Shown: positions 44,295 to 52,774, counted from the stretch's first letter. The stretch: DNA of 64,000 nt from Zhongshania aliphaticivorans (GCF_001586255.1 NZ_CP014544.1:62001-126000); one strand, 5' to 3'. Made by a program: numbers and translations. Notes: generated by a model from the sequence alone, not told the origin.

Positions 44295-45494
44295 CTAGGC
44301 GTCGGCGTTAAGCAGGCGCTCTAGGCAGTGCTCCTGAATACCATAAAAAGTTTTAATATCGGAAATCTGCTGCAGCACTTCGCTGTTGTCGCGGTGTTGC
44401 CGCCGCTTTTGTGCCAGTATCATTTTATTTTTACTGGTGTGCTCCAAAGAAATAAATTCAAAGACCTTGGTGTCGTAGCCATGCGCCTCCAGTAATAGCG
44501 CGCGTAGACCGTCGGTTAGCATTTCGGCCTCTTGGCCAAGGTGAATGCCGTGTTGGAGCAGTGGCGCGAGCGGTGCTGGGCTTTTCAGTTGGGGACGAAG
44601 TTGTTTGTGGCAGCAGGGCGAGCACATAATAATGTCGGCGTTGCTGCGAATCCCCATGTGAATTGCGTAATCGGTGGCAGTGTCGCAGGCGTGTAGGGCG
44701 ATCATGACGTTAATGTGCTGGGCCGCGAAGTGTTGAACATCGCCCTGTTCAAATTTGATGCCCTGCAAGTTTAGCTTTGCGGCGGTGTTATTGCAGAGGT
44801 CGACCAGCTCTTGGCGCAACTCTACGCCGGTGACTTGGGTGCTCATGCCCAGTTTGTCGTGGAGGTAGTCGTGGAGGGCAAAGGTTAAATAGGCTTTGCC
44901 CGAGCCAAAGTCGGCAATGTGAATGGTCTCGCGTTCAGTTAGAGTCGTATTGCTGATGGCGGTGGCGAGTACTTCAATGAAGCGGTTGATCTGCTTCCAT
45001 TTGCGGGACATGGCGGGAATAATTTGGCCCTGGGAGTCGGTTATGCCAAGCGCCTGTAAATAGGGTCGGCATTGCTCCACAAAGCGGTGCTTTTCGCGGT
45101 TGTGCTGCAGGGCTTCGGCGGGCGCAGTAGCGCTGTCTTTGTTGCGGTGTTTATTGAGTAGCGGCTTACCCTTCTTGCTAAAACGCAGTTGAATTTCCCA
45201 GTCGGTACTGACCATGTGGGCATTATTAAAGTCGTTGCCTAACCAGCGCTGCAGCAGGCTTACGGCGTCGTCTAAGCTGACATTTTTGGTGACGTGACGG
45301 CTGCGGTATTCATAGAGAAAGGACAGCAGTAGCGTGTTTTTTAGATTAATTGGGCGGATGCTGATGCGATTGAGTTCGGGTTCGTCACCCTGGTATTTAG
45401 ATAGCACCAAGCGCTGTAGTTGGCCCTTATTAAACGCGTGCTCGCAGTCGCTAATAAAGCGGGTGGTGTGCTCTGCCGAAGGGTTTGCAGTCAT
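44295..45494 (-). CDS. SAM-dependent methyltransferase (Methyltransf_32 type)
   Basis: 399 residues. The SAM-binding region is IADFGSGKAYLTFALHDYL; the later motifs HACDTATDYAIHMGI and CSPCCHKQLRPQL (a Cys-rich patch) are typical of the PF13679 methyltransferases. The N-terminal part (residues 1-170) lacks a clear family. The start is uncertain: the frame opens at 45545, and I favour the ATG at 45494. Lies downstream of pckA but behind a terminator. Substrate unknown; an RNA or small molecule is likely. Confidence 0.75.
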   Translation of the reverse strand: MTANPSAEHTTRFISDCEHAFNKGQLQRLVLSKYQGDEPELNRISIRPINLKNTLLLSFLYEYRSRHVTKNVSLDDAVSLLQRWLGNDFNNAHMVSTDWEIQLRFSKKGKPLLNKHRNKDSATAPAEALQHNREKHRFVEQCRPYLQALGITDSQGQIIPAMSRKWKQINRFIEVLATAISNTTLTERETIHIADFGSGKAYLTFALHDYLHDKLGMSTQVTGVELRQELVDLCNNTAAKLNLQGIKFEQGDVQHFAAQHINVMIALHACDTATDYAIHMGIRSNADIIMCSPCCHKQLRPQLKSPAPLAPLLQHGIHLGQEAEMLTDGLRALLLEAHGYDTKVFEFISLEHTSKNKMILAQKRRQHRDNSEVLQQISDIKTFYGIQEHCLERLLNADA

Positions 45495-45598
45495 AGGTTT
45501 GCCCAATAAGCAATCGAGGTAATACGCAGGGCGAGGCCTTCGCACTAGGGAGTGATAAGTGTGGGCCGGATAGGGAGATCCGGCAAGTTTACAGGCAT

Positions 45599-45628
45599 AA
45601 AAAAGGGCAGCTAAGCTGCCCCTTTTTT
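45599..45628. terminator. Terminator of pckA
   Basis: AAAAAAGGGCAGC pairs with GCTGCCCCTTTTTT around TAA. A/T runs on both sides allow action in either direction; on the minus strand it ends the pckA transcript. Confidence 0.92.
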
Positions 45629-45640
45629 ATGGCGTATTGC

Positions 45641-47191
45641 TTAGGCTTGGGGGCCTGCGGCAATAATGGCCTCGGAAACGTCAAACTTCTTGATGTTTTC
45701 TTGGAAGAGGCGAGCCAGTTTAGAAGCTTCAGCATCATAAGCAGCTGCGTCGCCCCAGGCTTTGCGCGGGTTGATGTATTTGTCATCTACACCGGGAATC
45801 GCCTTGGGGATAGTCAGGTTTAGTGCTTCTAAGCGCTCAGTTTCGGCGCCAATTAGTGTACCGTTTTGAGCAGCGGCAACCACGGCGCGGGTTACGGGGA
45901 TCGGGAAACGTGAGCCAGTACCGCCTGCTGCGCCTGAACCGCCAGTCCAACCAGTGTTGATTAAATAAACCTGAGAGTCGAAATCTTCGATGCGCTTCAT
46001 CAGCAGCTCGGCGTAATCGCCAGCTGGACGAGGCATAAAGGGTGCGCCAAAACAGGTGGAGAACGTAGGGTGAATGCCCGCTTCTGCGCCCAGCTCGGTG
46101 GAGCCAACCCGTGCGGTGTAGCCACTCAAAAAGTGGAATGCAGCCGCTTCTTTAGACAGAATTGAAATTGGCGGAATGACGCCAGAGACGTCGCAAGTCA
46201 GGAAAATAACGGTCTTGGGCTCGCCTGCGGCGTTCTCAATAACACGCTTTTCGACGTTTTCTAGTGGGTAGCAGCAGCGACCATTTTCAGTCAGGCTGGT
46301 GTCGTCGTAGTCGGCATGGCGAGTGTGGTCGTCAATAACAACGTTTTCAACAATCGCGCCAAAGCGAATCGCGTCCCAAATAATGGGTTCGTTTTTCTGG
46401 CTCAGGTTGATTGTCTTGGCGTAGCAGCCGCCTTCAATATTGAATACCGAGCCTTTTGCCCAGCCGTGTTCGTCGTCACCGATCAAGTAGCAGCTTGGGT
46501 CGGCAGACAAGGTAGTCTTGCCCGTGCCAGACAGGCCGAAGAACAAGGTAGTTTGGCCAGACTCATCGACGTTAGCCGAGCAGTGCATGGGCATCACGTC
46601 TTTTTCAGGAAGCAGGAAGTTCTGTACGGAGAACATTGCTTTTTTCATCTCGCCGGCATAACGCATGCCAGCCAGCAGGACTTTGCGCTGCGCGAAATTG
46701 ATAATAACGCAGCCGTCAGAGTTGGTGCCGTCACGCTCAGGCTCGCAAACAAAACCCGCGCAGTTGAGGATAGTCCACTCTTCTTTGCCTTTGGGATTGT
46801 ATTTGGCGGGGCGCACAAACATATTGCGGCCAAACAAACCCTGCCATGCCGTTTGGGTGTTCACAACCACGGGAATGTAATGGTCTTCGTGGGCGCCAAC
46901 GTGGAGTGAAGATACAAAGCTGTCATGATCGGCTAAGTAGTCTTCAACGCGATCCCAGAGGGCGTCGAATTTAGTGGCATCGAAGGGACGGTTAACGCTG
47001 GTCCAGTCGATCGCATCGGAGGTCGATGGCTCTTGTACAATGTAGCGATCGCCAGGTGAGCGGCCGGTGCGCTTGCCGGTAGTAACGACGAGTGCGCCGC
47101 TGTCGGCGAGACGGCCTTCGCCGCGACTCAGGGCTTGCTCAATTAGTTGAGCGGGGCTTAAATCGGTGTAAATCGTCGTTTCAGCACTCAT
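45641..47191 (-). CDS. pckA: Phosphoenolpyruvate carboxykinase (ATP)
   Basis: 516 residues, ATP-dependent PEPCK: converts oxaloacetate to PEP in gluconeogenesis. Substrate-binding motif [15 protein letters not shown] near the N-terminus, P-loop [16 protein letters not shown], and metal-binding HxDDxxHGW-type region (IGDDEHGW) are clear. The frame continues to 47293 but the ATG at 47191, with CAGGA upstream, gives the usual N-terminus. Same position next to hslO/hslR/yrfG as in E. coli. Essential for growth on fatty acids and other non-sugar carbon. Confidence 0.96.
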   Translation of the reverse strand: MSAETTIYTDLSPAQLIEQALSRGEGRLADSGALVVTTGKRTGRSPGDRYIVQEPSTSDAIDWTSVNRPFDATKFDALWDRVEDYLADHDSFVSSLHVGAHEDHYIPVVVNTQTAWQGLFGRNMFVRPAKYNPKGKEEWTILNCAGFVCEPERDGTNSDGCVIINFAQRKVLLAGMRYAGEMKKAMFSVQNFLLPEKDVMPMHCSANVDESGQTTLFFGLSGTGKTTLSADPSCYLIGDDEHGWAKGSVFNIEGGCYAKTINLSQKNEPIIWDAIRFGAIVENVVIDDHTRHADYDDTSLTENGRCCYPLENVEKRVIENAAGEPKTVIFLTCDVSGVIPPISILSKEAAAFHFLSGYTARVGSTELGAEAGIHPTFSTCFGAPFMPRPAGDYAELLMKRIEDFDSQVYLINTGWTGGSGAAGGTGSRFPIPVTRAVVAAAQNGTLIGAETERLEALNLTIPKAIPGVDDKYINPRKAWGDAAAYDAEASKLARLFQENIKKFDVSEAIIAAGPQA

Positions 47192-47375
47192 TCTCTGTTT
47201 TCCTGTCGCGTAATCCTGAGAGCAGCCTTGGGTGTTGCGGTGGGGTTGGCACGAAAGAGAACCCCCAAAGTGGCTGGTAATTTGGGGCGCCATTATTACA
47301 AAAAACCTATGTCAGCGCTAATCTTTGGGAAGAGAAAACGCTGTTTGGGGAAAATGCCCAAAATTAGTGCTTTTT

Positions 47376-48227
47376 TCAGTGACGGGTGAGGTCGCTGCCC
47401 TGCTCAAATAAACCGGCAATATCGCCGGCATTAAACTGATAGAGACGGTTGCAAAATTCGCAATTGGTTTCGATTTGACCCTGCTCTGCAAGGATATCGT
47501 CGAGTTCTTCACGACCGAGGGAAATTAGTGCTTGAACGACTCGCTCGCGGCTGCAGCGGCAGCGAGCAAGCAATGGCTTGTGATCGAAGAGGCGAACGGC
47601 GTCTTGGTGGTAGAGCCGATAGAGCAGTGTTTCGACGTCCAAACTCAGCAACTCTTCGTTTTTGATGGTATGGGCGATGGTGCTTAAATGTTCCCAGCGT
47701 TCCAGATCGGGTTTGGCGCTCGGCAATTGTTGTAGCAGCATGCCGCTGGCGTGCTCGCCGTCAGCACATAGCCAAACACGTGTGGCCAACTGTTCGCTGC
47801 GTTGGAAATACGCTTCAAGGCAGCGGGCGAGGCTGTCGCCATCGAGACTTACAATACCTTGGTAGGGCTTGCCGTTTTCTGGGGCAATCGTCATGGCCAG
47901 TTGGCCATTGCCAATAAGGGCCTTGAAGTCGTGGCTAATGGCTTCATTGGCGTCGCGTGCAATGGCGCGTAGCTCTTGTTTGGAATTGGCCTCGGCCATA
48001 ATTAAGGGTACTTGGCCGTCACCGCGCACCTGTAGTATGAGCGCGCCTTCAAATTTAATGGTGGCGCTGAGCAGACTGGCGGCAGCGAGGAATTCACCGA
48101 GTAAATTGGCAACGCCGGGCGGGTAGTGGTGAATACTGAGTATGTCCTGGTAGCTTTTTTCTAAGCGAACATGCTCGCCACGAACGTCGCTATTATCAAA
48201 AATGAAGCGGCTAATGGTATCGCTCAT
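47376..48227 (-). CDS. hslO: Hsp33 redox-regulated chaperone
   Basis: 283 residues. Four zinc-binding cysteines in the C-terminal redox switch are present as CRCS and CEFC. The N-terminal domain contains RGDGQVPLIMAEA and GEFLAAASLL, as in Hsp33. Activated by oxidation and heat as a holdase. I choose the ATG at 48227. The order yrfG-hslR-hslO-pckA is conserved from E. coli. Confidence 0.94.
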   Translation of the reverse strand: MSDTISRFIFDNSDVRGEHVRLEKSYQDILSIHHYPPGVANLLGEFLAAASLLSATIKFEGALILQVRGDGQVPLIMAEANSKQELRAIARDANEAISHDFKALIGNGQLAMTIAPENGKPYQGIVSLDGDSLARCLEAYFQRSEQLATRVWLCADGEHASGMLLQQLPSAKPDLERWEHLSTIAHTIKNEELLSLDVETLLYRLYHQDAVRLFDHKPLLARCRCSRERVVQALISLGREELDDILAEQGQIETNCEFCNRLYQFNAGDIAGLFEQGSDLTRH

Positions 48228-48313
48228 GGCAAATCGGGTGTCCGTAGTAAAAGAAGCTGACAATTATAGCGCTTACCGGGGGAGAGGTCTTGGCTGATCG
48301 TGGCGTTAGCCTC

Positions 48314-48715
48314 TTACTCGTCGTTTAGATTCTTAAAACGATGAATTTGGCGGCGCTGCTTTTTGTTGGGGCGCTCGGGGTGCAGGGCGCCCGCCGCGGC
48401 GCCAAGTATTTTACGGTCGGCGGCGAGTTGCTCGCGAGTGCGAATGCTGTCTGCGGTTTCACAGTACAGCAGTGCGGCCTCCGGCGCGCCTCGGCGCTGG
48501 TCAGAAAGCGCAATAACATCCACAATTTTGTTGTCCCAGCCGGTGCGAATGGTGAGTGTTGCGCCAATGTGCACTTCTTTACTTACTTTACAGCGTTCGC
48601 CGTTGTAGTGAACCTTGCCGCTTTCGACGGCTTGCTTGGCGAGACTGCGGGTTTTATAAAATCGCGCGGCCCACAGCCATTTGTCTAGGCGAATGCCGCT
48701 GGGCGCTTCAGCCAC
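48314..48715 (-). CDS. hslR: Hsp15 ribosome-associated heat-shock protein
   Basis: 133-residue RNA-binding protein with the S4 domain opening GIRLDKWLWAARFYKTRSLA, VESGKVHYNGERCK. It binds stalled 50S subunits carrying nascent chains. The start is the GTG at 48715, with GGGAG 8 bases before it; this overlaps the end of the upstream yrfG gene by 8 bp. The C-terminal basic tail (PNKKQRRQIHRF) is typical. Confidence 0.93.
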   Translation of the reverse strand: MAEAPSGIRLDKWLWAARFYKTRSLAKQAVESGKVHYNGERCKVSKEVHIGATLTIRTGWDNKIVDVIALSDQRRGAPEAALLYCETADSIRTREQLAADRKILGAAAGALHPERPNKKQRRQIHRFKNLNDE

Positions 48716-49385
48716 GATACGTCTCCCGTTTGGGAATGGGTAGAACTTCACTAAAGTGCTGAATAGCTGGATAGGTCAATTGCTCGCGAATCGCCTGTTT
48801 GCTGTCGGGTTGGCGCAGCGTGAGTAGGTGGCGGATGCCGAATTTGGCTGCGGCATCGAGCACACTGGCGGTGTCATCTACGAGTAAGGTGCGGGCCGGA
48901 TCAAAATCCCAGTGTTGGCGCAGGCGGTGCCAGAACTCTGGATCCTCCTTGGGCTTGGCCAGCTCGTGGGAGGTAATCATCTTGTGCATCCAGCGCGCGA
49001 GGTCGGTGTGTTCAAGCTTTAAATTTAAACTGTCGCGATGGGCATTAGTGACCAGCCAGGTTTCGCAGTGGCTATTGTCTAAGGCCGTCAAAAAGTCAGC
49101 GGTACTGGGGTGGGGGGCAATCAAATGAGCAATTTCGCGCTTTAGGGCGACAATGTCGACATTGAGCTGGTTAGACCAATAATCTAGGCAATACCAATTT
49201 AGCGAGCCGCGCTCAGCCATGATGCGCTTTATTAAATCGTGTGCAACTTGCTCTGGTTCTCCGCCGTGTATTTCAGCGTAGCGCTTGGGGAGGTGTTGCG
49301 ACCAGAAAAAGTTGTCGTAGTGCAGGTCTAATAAGGTGCCGTCCATGTCGAGGAGGACGGTGTCAATTTCTTGCCAATTTATCAT
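48708..49385 (-). CDS. yrfG: GMP/IMP nucleotidase (HAD family)
   Basis: 225 residues, close to E. coli YrfG. HAD motifs: DMDGTLLDLHYDNFFW (motif I), TNAH (motif II), KPKED-type region AKPKEDPEFWH (motif III), and LLVDDTASVLDAA (motif IV). Dephosphorylates purine nucleotides. Alternative start 49406. First gene of the conserved yrfG-hslR-hslO run. Confidence 0.92.
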   Translation of the reverse strand: MINWQEIDTVLLDMDGTLLDLHYDNFFWSQHLPKRYAEIHGGEPEQVAHDLIKRIMAERGSLNWYCLDYWSNQLNVDIVALKREIAHLIAPHPSTADFLTALDNSHCETWLVTNAHRDSLNLKLEHTDLARWMHKMITSHELAKPKEDPEFWHRLRQHWDFDPARTLLVDDTASVLDAAAKFGIRHLLTLRQPDSKQAIREQLTYPAIQHFSEVLPIPKRETYRG

Positions 49386-49411
49386 AGTTTGCCGGGTCTG
49401 AAGCACCGGCC

Positions 49412-49588
49412 TTAATTTACCGCCCGGGCTTTATTGAGTTTACTACTGACTGCATCACGCATTTCGATGACTTCGGCGTAATTTACGTTTAGCCACCATT
49501 CAGCGCGACTGTTGCCGTAGGCACTGATGGTGTTAGCACCGCGGCGCGATTCTGGGTAAAACGTGTTGTCAGATTTGGTCTGGGCCAT
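49412..49588 (-). CDS. Tiny WWLxVxYAE protein, paralogue A
   Basis: 58 residues (MAQTKSDNTFYPESRRGANT and onward). Its middle, AEWWLNVNYAEVIEM, is shared with three neighbouring small genes. The N-terminal part is polar and has no signal peptide; the short C-terminus is basic (SSKLNKARAVN). AGGA lies 6-9 bases before the ATG. It lies 26 bp from the yrfG start. I do not recognise this family. The conserved core reads as an amphipathic segment with two tryptophans, which may bind a partner. Part of a row of four paralogues; see B, C and D. Confidence 0.72.
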   Translation of the reverse strand: MAQTKSDNTFYPESRRGANTISAYGNSRAEWWLNVNYAEVIEMRDAVSSKLNKARAVN

Positions 49589-49655
49589 GGTCGTTCCTCG
49601 TTACTTGCTCGTTGATGTGTTCATTGAGCAAACAAGGTACTGCGAGGCCTAACTT

Positions 49656-49680
49656 GGGAGTATAGGGAAAAGTCCGTAGC
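49656..49680. promoter_or_regulatory. Shared upstream element, copy A
   Basis: GGGAGTATAGGGAAAAGTCC lies about 68 bases upstream of paralogue A. It aligns with the elements at 50006 and 50652; the common form is GGG-GTATA-(C)GGAAxAG(C/T)CC and then TAC or TAG. Probably promoter or operator DNA. Inference from three aligned copies. Confidence 0.4.
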
Positions 49681-49782
49681 GAGTGAACCTGTGTATTGAA
49701 ACTGTGAACTGGTTACGGTTTTGAACGGGGTAGGGGGAATGTGACGGCGTATTGCCAAACGTTGAGGCGACGTTTGGCTCTG

Positions 49783-49950
49783 TTAACGACTAACTTGATT
49801 CAAAGCAACAGCTGCATGATGTACTTCAAGTACTTCGGCGTAATTGATATTTAACCACCACTCACTCTGCTTAATACCATTGTTATTAAGCGACTGTTGG
49901 GCGTGCGAATTAGCACCAAAAATAGTTTTGTCTGCTTGCTGTGTGCTCAT
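49783..49950 (-). CDS. Tiny WWLxVxYAE protein, paralogue B
   Basis: 55 residues (MSTQQADKTIFGANSHAQQS and onward) with the core SEWWLNINYAEVLEV. GGAG sits 6 bases before the ATG. Closest to paralogue D; both have an IFGxN motif near residue 10-16, a KxSEWWLN core and an xxHAxxAL tail. Family unknown. Upstream, 50006-50030, is an element shared with A and D. Confidence 0.74.
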   Translation of the reverse strand: MSTQQADKTIFGANSHAQQSLNNNGIKQSEWWLNINYAEVLEVHHAAVALNQVSR

Positions 49951-50005
49951 TGTCTGCTCCGTAGTCAGTGTCGTGATGGTGTTACTTTACCGTTGGCAGC
50001 TTGTG

Positions 50006-50030
50006 CGGGGTATACGGAATAGCCGCTACA
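50006..50030. promoter_or_regulatory. Shared upstream element, copy B
   Basis: GGGGTATACGGAATAGCCGC lies about 57 bases upstream of paralogue B. Contains the palindrome GTATAC. Best-conserved copy together with the one upstream of paralogue D. Confidence 0.45.
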
Positions 50031-50070
50031 CAAAATAGTAGATATGCGTTATTGAGTGATTGGGTGGTGC

Positions 50071-50262
50071 TTATTTTTGCGGCTTTAGGCGTTGACGTAC
50101 GGCTTTGGTGTCGATGGCGGTAGCCATATCGATGTCTTCAGCGTAGCCAACTTCTAGCCACCAGTCATCGCGATGACTGCCAAACCGGCGTTTTGCTGTT
50201 GGCTGTTCGTCGATTTGCTGAAATGGCGTGTTGTTTTGTGGTTTATCGTCAGGGGTCGTCAT
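50071..50262 (-). CDS. Tiny WWLxVxYAE protein, paralogue C
   Basis: 63 residues. It is the most divergent member: a longer polar N-terminus (TTPDDKPQNNTPFQQIDEQP), core DDWWLEVGYAEDIDMATAID, and a basic tail (VRQRLKPQK). No clear ribosome site upstream and no copy of the shared upstream element was seen, so it may be translated differently. Its membership in the family is based on the core alone, which is conserved at WWL, V, YAE and the acidic residue. Confidence 0.68.
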   Translation of the reverse strand: MTTPDDKPQNNTPFQQIDEQPTAKRRFGSHRDDWWLEVGYAEDIDMATAIDTKAVRQRLKPQK

Positions 50263-50417
50263 AGCAGTTGCGCGTGAAGTGGATGAACACCAAACTTGTT
50301 TAGTTATTCAAGTATAGAATCTTTTACGCAGTGCGCCACTTAATAGATGAGTTAGGTGGCGTTTGAAATAATAAAAATACAGATCTTTTATGTTTGGCCA
50401 GCGCTGGTGCTAAGTAT

Positions 50418-50591
50418 TTAGTTGCCGCGACGCTGTAATGCCGAAACTGCATGATTAATCTCAATGGTTTCTGCGTAGTTAACATTCAACCACCACTCAC
50501 TACGCTTGGCACCATTTTGGGTAAGTGATGCTTGGCGCATCAAGTTATCGCCAAAGATAGAGTTGTCGATTGTGCGAGTAGATGTAGTCAT
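50418..50591 (-). CDS. Tiny WWLxVxYAE protein, paralogue D
   Basis: 57 residues (MTTSTRTIDNSIFGDNLMRQ and onward), core RSEWWLNVNYAETIEI, ending ALQRRGN. It aligns with B along its whole length. Between it and the TetR gene lies a hairpin. Family not recognised. The four genes face the same way, with gaps of about 190, 120 and 155 bp, so they have or could have separate promoters. Confidence 0.74.
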   Translation of the reverse strand: MTTSTRTIDNSIFGDNLMRQASLTQNGAKRSEWWLNVNYAETIEINHAVSALQRRGN

Positions 50592-50651
50592 GTTCTTGCC
50601 CCGAAATATGTTGTTTTCGTGTATGGAGCTACTTTATCTATATCCGGCTTT

Positions 50652-50676
50652 AGGGTGTATGCGGAATAGCCCTTAC
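50652..50676. promoter_or_regulatory. Shared upstream element, copy D
   Basis: AGGGTGTATGCGGAATAGCC lies about 62 bases upstream of paralogue D. The GCGGAATAGCCC part matches copy B at 9 of 10 positions before diverging. Confidence 0.45.
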
Positions 50677-50742
50677 AAGGGTCAGGGTTTCTGGGCACTA
50701 AGAGGGAGTTGTGGCAAGGGTTTTAAGTTAAAGCGAGGCGTG

Positions 50743-50761
50743 GCGGGCCTATTAGGCCCGC
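50743..50761. other. GC-rich hairpin after tetR
   Basis: GCGGGCCT (50743-50750) and AGGCCCGC (50754-50761) form a perfect 8 bp stem with a 3-base loop immediately after the TetR stop. No T run on the minus strand, so its role as a terminator is doubtful. Confidence 0.5.
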
Positions 50762-50767
50762 ATGGTA

Positions 50768-51346
50768 TTACAACATCAGGGCGAGCATGCTGGCTTTAAA
50801 TTGCTCTTTGGTGCTGGGAGATTGGCGGTAGGAAATAACTAGACGCCCGACTATTTTGATTAGGTCGTCGAGTTTAATACTGCGTTTATTGCGCGCATTA
50901 TAGGCATCTAAGGGGGCTTGTAATAGCTCGCGCCAATGCTCGTCAGACTCTTCGGTGTCAATGTGTGGCGAGGCCTCTGCCGCGTTCATGCCCGACACTA
51001 AATCTATTTTTCCAGCCTCAGGTGGCCGATAGGTGGCGGCAAACCAAATGCACTCTTCGAGCATAAGCGGAAAATTATTGTCATGCAGCGTAGCGATATC
51101 TTTTATCTTGTAAAACATCCGCTGCCGCTCAATTTCGATCAGCGCGGTAATAATATCGGACTTACCGTTAAAGTAGCGATATACCGTTCGGCGGGTGACA
51201 TTCGCCACTTTGGCAATATCTTCAATGGTGGTGGACTTAATGCCCTTCGTCATAAAACAGTCAACGGCGGACTTCAGTAGGATTTTTTTACCGGTATCGA
51301 GGTCGTCGACCCGTGCCCCATTGCCCCAACGTTTGTTTGTTTTCAT
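50768..51346 (-). CDS. TetR-family transcriptional regulator
   Basis: 192 residues. N-terminal helix-turn-helix: DCFMTKGIKSTTIEDIAKVA, NVTRRTVYRYFNGKSDII. The C-terminal ligand domain is unlike named families I can recall. Divergently arranged 280 bp from the KAS III gene, so it probably controls that gene and itself. A possible link to the adjacent tiny genes is unproven. Confidence 0.87.
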   Translation of the reverse strand: MKTNKRWGNGARVDDLDTGKKILLKSAVDCFMTKGIKSTTIEDIAKVANVTRRTVYRYFNGKSDIITALIEIERQRMFYKIKDIATLHDNNFPLMLEECIWFAATYRPPEAGKIDLVSGMNAAEASPHIDTEESDEHWRELLQAPLDAYNARNKRSIKLDDLIKIVGRLVISYRQSPSTKEQFKASMLALML

Positions 51347-51629
51347 AGCAAGTCTGCTCTTCAGCGCCTTTTAAAGTGTCACTATCGTATCATGTTGTAA
51401 TCTTGCGAACGTCGTTAAAGCCTGAGAAACAGGTAGTGGATTGTACGTATTTCCTGCCTAAATTTTGTGATTCAGTAGGCTTTATTTACAATTCTTAGTC
51501 GGTATTCGCCCTCAGAAGTTCATACGCCACATAAACTAGGTACTCGCCGTGTGCCGAGGTTCTCGTCGGGTGACACTGCTCGCATGGCTGGGCATAATGC
51601 GGATCTCGCAACTTCACATTGAGGTTTTG

Positions 51630-52718
51630 ATGCCATACGCAAATATCACCGGCTGGGGTAAATGTCTGCCACCGGCTATTCTCAGTAACCAAGATCTGAT
51701 GACGTTTCTTGATACCTCTGATGAGTGGATTCAAAGTCGTACGGGAATTAAAGAAAGACGGATTTCCCATGTGTCTACGGCAACGCTAGCCAGTCTTGCC
51801 GCTAAGCGGGCCTTGGCCGCGGCGGGCTTAGAGGCTGCTGAGCTGGATATGATTATTCTCGGTACGGCCTGTGCGGACACCTTAATTCCCAATGCGGCTT
51901 CGGCAGTACAACAGAGTATTGGTGCCGTAAACGCAGCGGTATTCGACCTCAATGCCGCTTGTACCGGCTTTGTTTACGGCCTGAGTATGGCCACCGGCAT
52001 GATCCGAAGTGGCGCAATGAAAAAGGTGCTGGTAATTGGTGCCGATCGAATCCCCTATTTCCTGGATTACACCCTGCGTGATGTTTGTGTGTTGTTCGGT
52101 GATGGTGCTGGCGCGGTAGTGCTGGAAGCTAGCGATGCGGAATGCGGTTTGTTGGCTGAAAAACTGGGCTGCGACAGTGAAGACCGCGATATTTTAATGG
52201 CGAGAGACGCTGGCACAATCAGAGAGCGGTTTACTGAGGTAGATGGCTTTTTTGACGTAAACTTTGAAGGCCCGGAGATCTTTAAGCGCGCGGTGCGGGG
52301 CATGGGTGGCGCAATAACGAATGTGCTGGCGAAATTGTCGCTGGAAGCCGAGCAAATCGACTTGCTCGTTCCCCATCAGGCAAATATTCGTATTATTGAA
52401 ACCTTGACCAAGCGTCTTAAGGCACCGCCAGAAAAAGTGGTAGTCAATATTGAAAAATACGGCAACACTTCTGCGGCCACGGTGCCGATTGCGTTGTGTG
52501 AAGCCTTGGAAGCGGGGCGGGTTAAGCCCGGTGACCGCATTTTAACGGCGGCTTTCGGCGCTGGCCTAACCTGGGGCGCGGCAGTGATTAAATGGGGCGA
52601 GCGCGTTACTCCCGTTGGCGTGTGCGATGAAGAGTTACCCCCAAGCGATAAAACGGCCTTGGATCTCCTTATGCCCTGGGTGGAGGGCTGTCGAGCTGCA
52701 GTGGCGGCAAAGAGCTAA
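51630..52718 (+). CDS. Beta-ketoacyl synthase III (FabH-like)
   Basis: 362 residues. The KAS III triad is visible: Cys111 (LNAACTGFVYG), His249 (PHQANIRI) and Asn279 (KYGNTSAA). The FabH-like GDGAGAVVL and the C-terminal FGAGLTWGAAVIKW are present. The chain runs on for about 40 residues beyond the normal end (ERVTPVGVCDEELPP ...), so it is longer than E. coli FabH. A GAGG at 51621 sets the start at 51630; the frame opens at 51549. Could start fatty-acid synthesis with a non-acetyl primer, or make a specialised lipid. Stands alone, divergent from tetR. Confidence 0.88.
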   Translation: MPYANITGWGKCLPPAILSNQDLMTFLDTSDEWIQSRTGIKERRISHVSTATLASLAAKRALAAAGLEAAELDMIILGTACADTLIPNAASAVQQSIGAVNAAVFDLNAACTGFVYGLSMATGMIRSGAMKKVLVIGADRIPYFLDYTLRDVCVLFGDGAGAVVLEASDAECGLLAEKLGCDSEDRDILMARDAGTIRERFTEVDGFFDVNFEGPEIFKRAVRGMGGAITNVLAKLSLEAEQIDLLVPHQANIRIIETLTKRLKAPPEKVVVNIEKYGNTSAATVPIALCEALEAGRVKPGDRILTAAFGAGLTWGAAVIKWGERVTPVGVCDEELPPSDKTALDLLMPWVEGCRAAVAAKS

Positions 52719-52745
52719 TCCTCTGAACAACGCTATGTTCGGTAG

Positions 52746-52769
52746 AAAGGGTCGCTAAGCGACCCTTTT
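52746..52769. terminator. Bidirectional terminator between KAS III and CFA-like genes
   Basis: AAAGGGTCG (52746-52754) pairs with CGACCCTTT (52760-52768) around CTAAG, with flanking A/T tracts. Confidence 0.85.
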
Positions 52770-52774
52770 CGCTT

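Noticed and set aside
46316-46909. 197-codon plus-strand ORF within pckA
   Set aside because: Antisense to the PEPCK gene; the length comes from its codon bias, and no family is recognisable.
48719-48730. Further GTCTCCC repeat copy at the hslR start
   Set aside because: Only about 10 bases match, and they lie in the coding end of yrfG and the ribosome site of hslR; a chance match is likely.
49412-50591. RiPP precursor peptides for the tiny-gene row
   Set aside because: The conserved part is in the middle rather than a leader with a variable core, and no modifying enzyme is beside the genes; not excluded, but unsupported.
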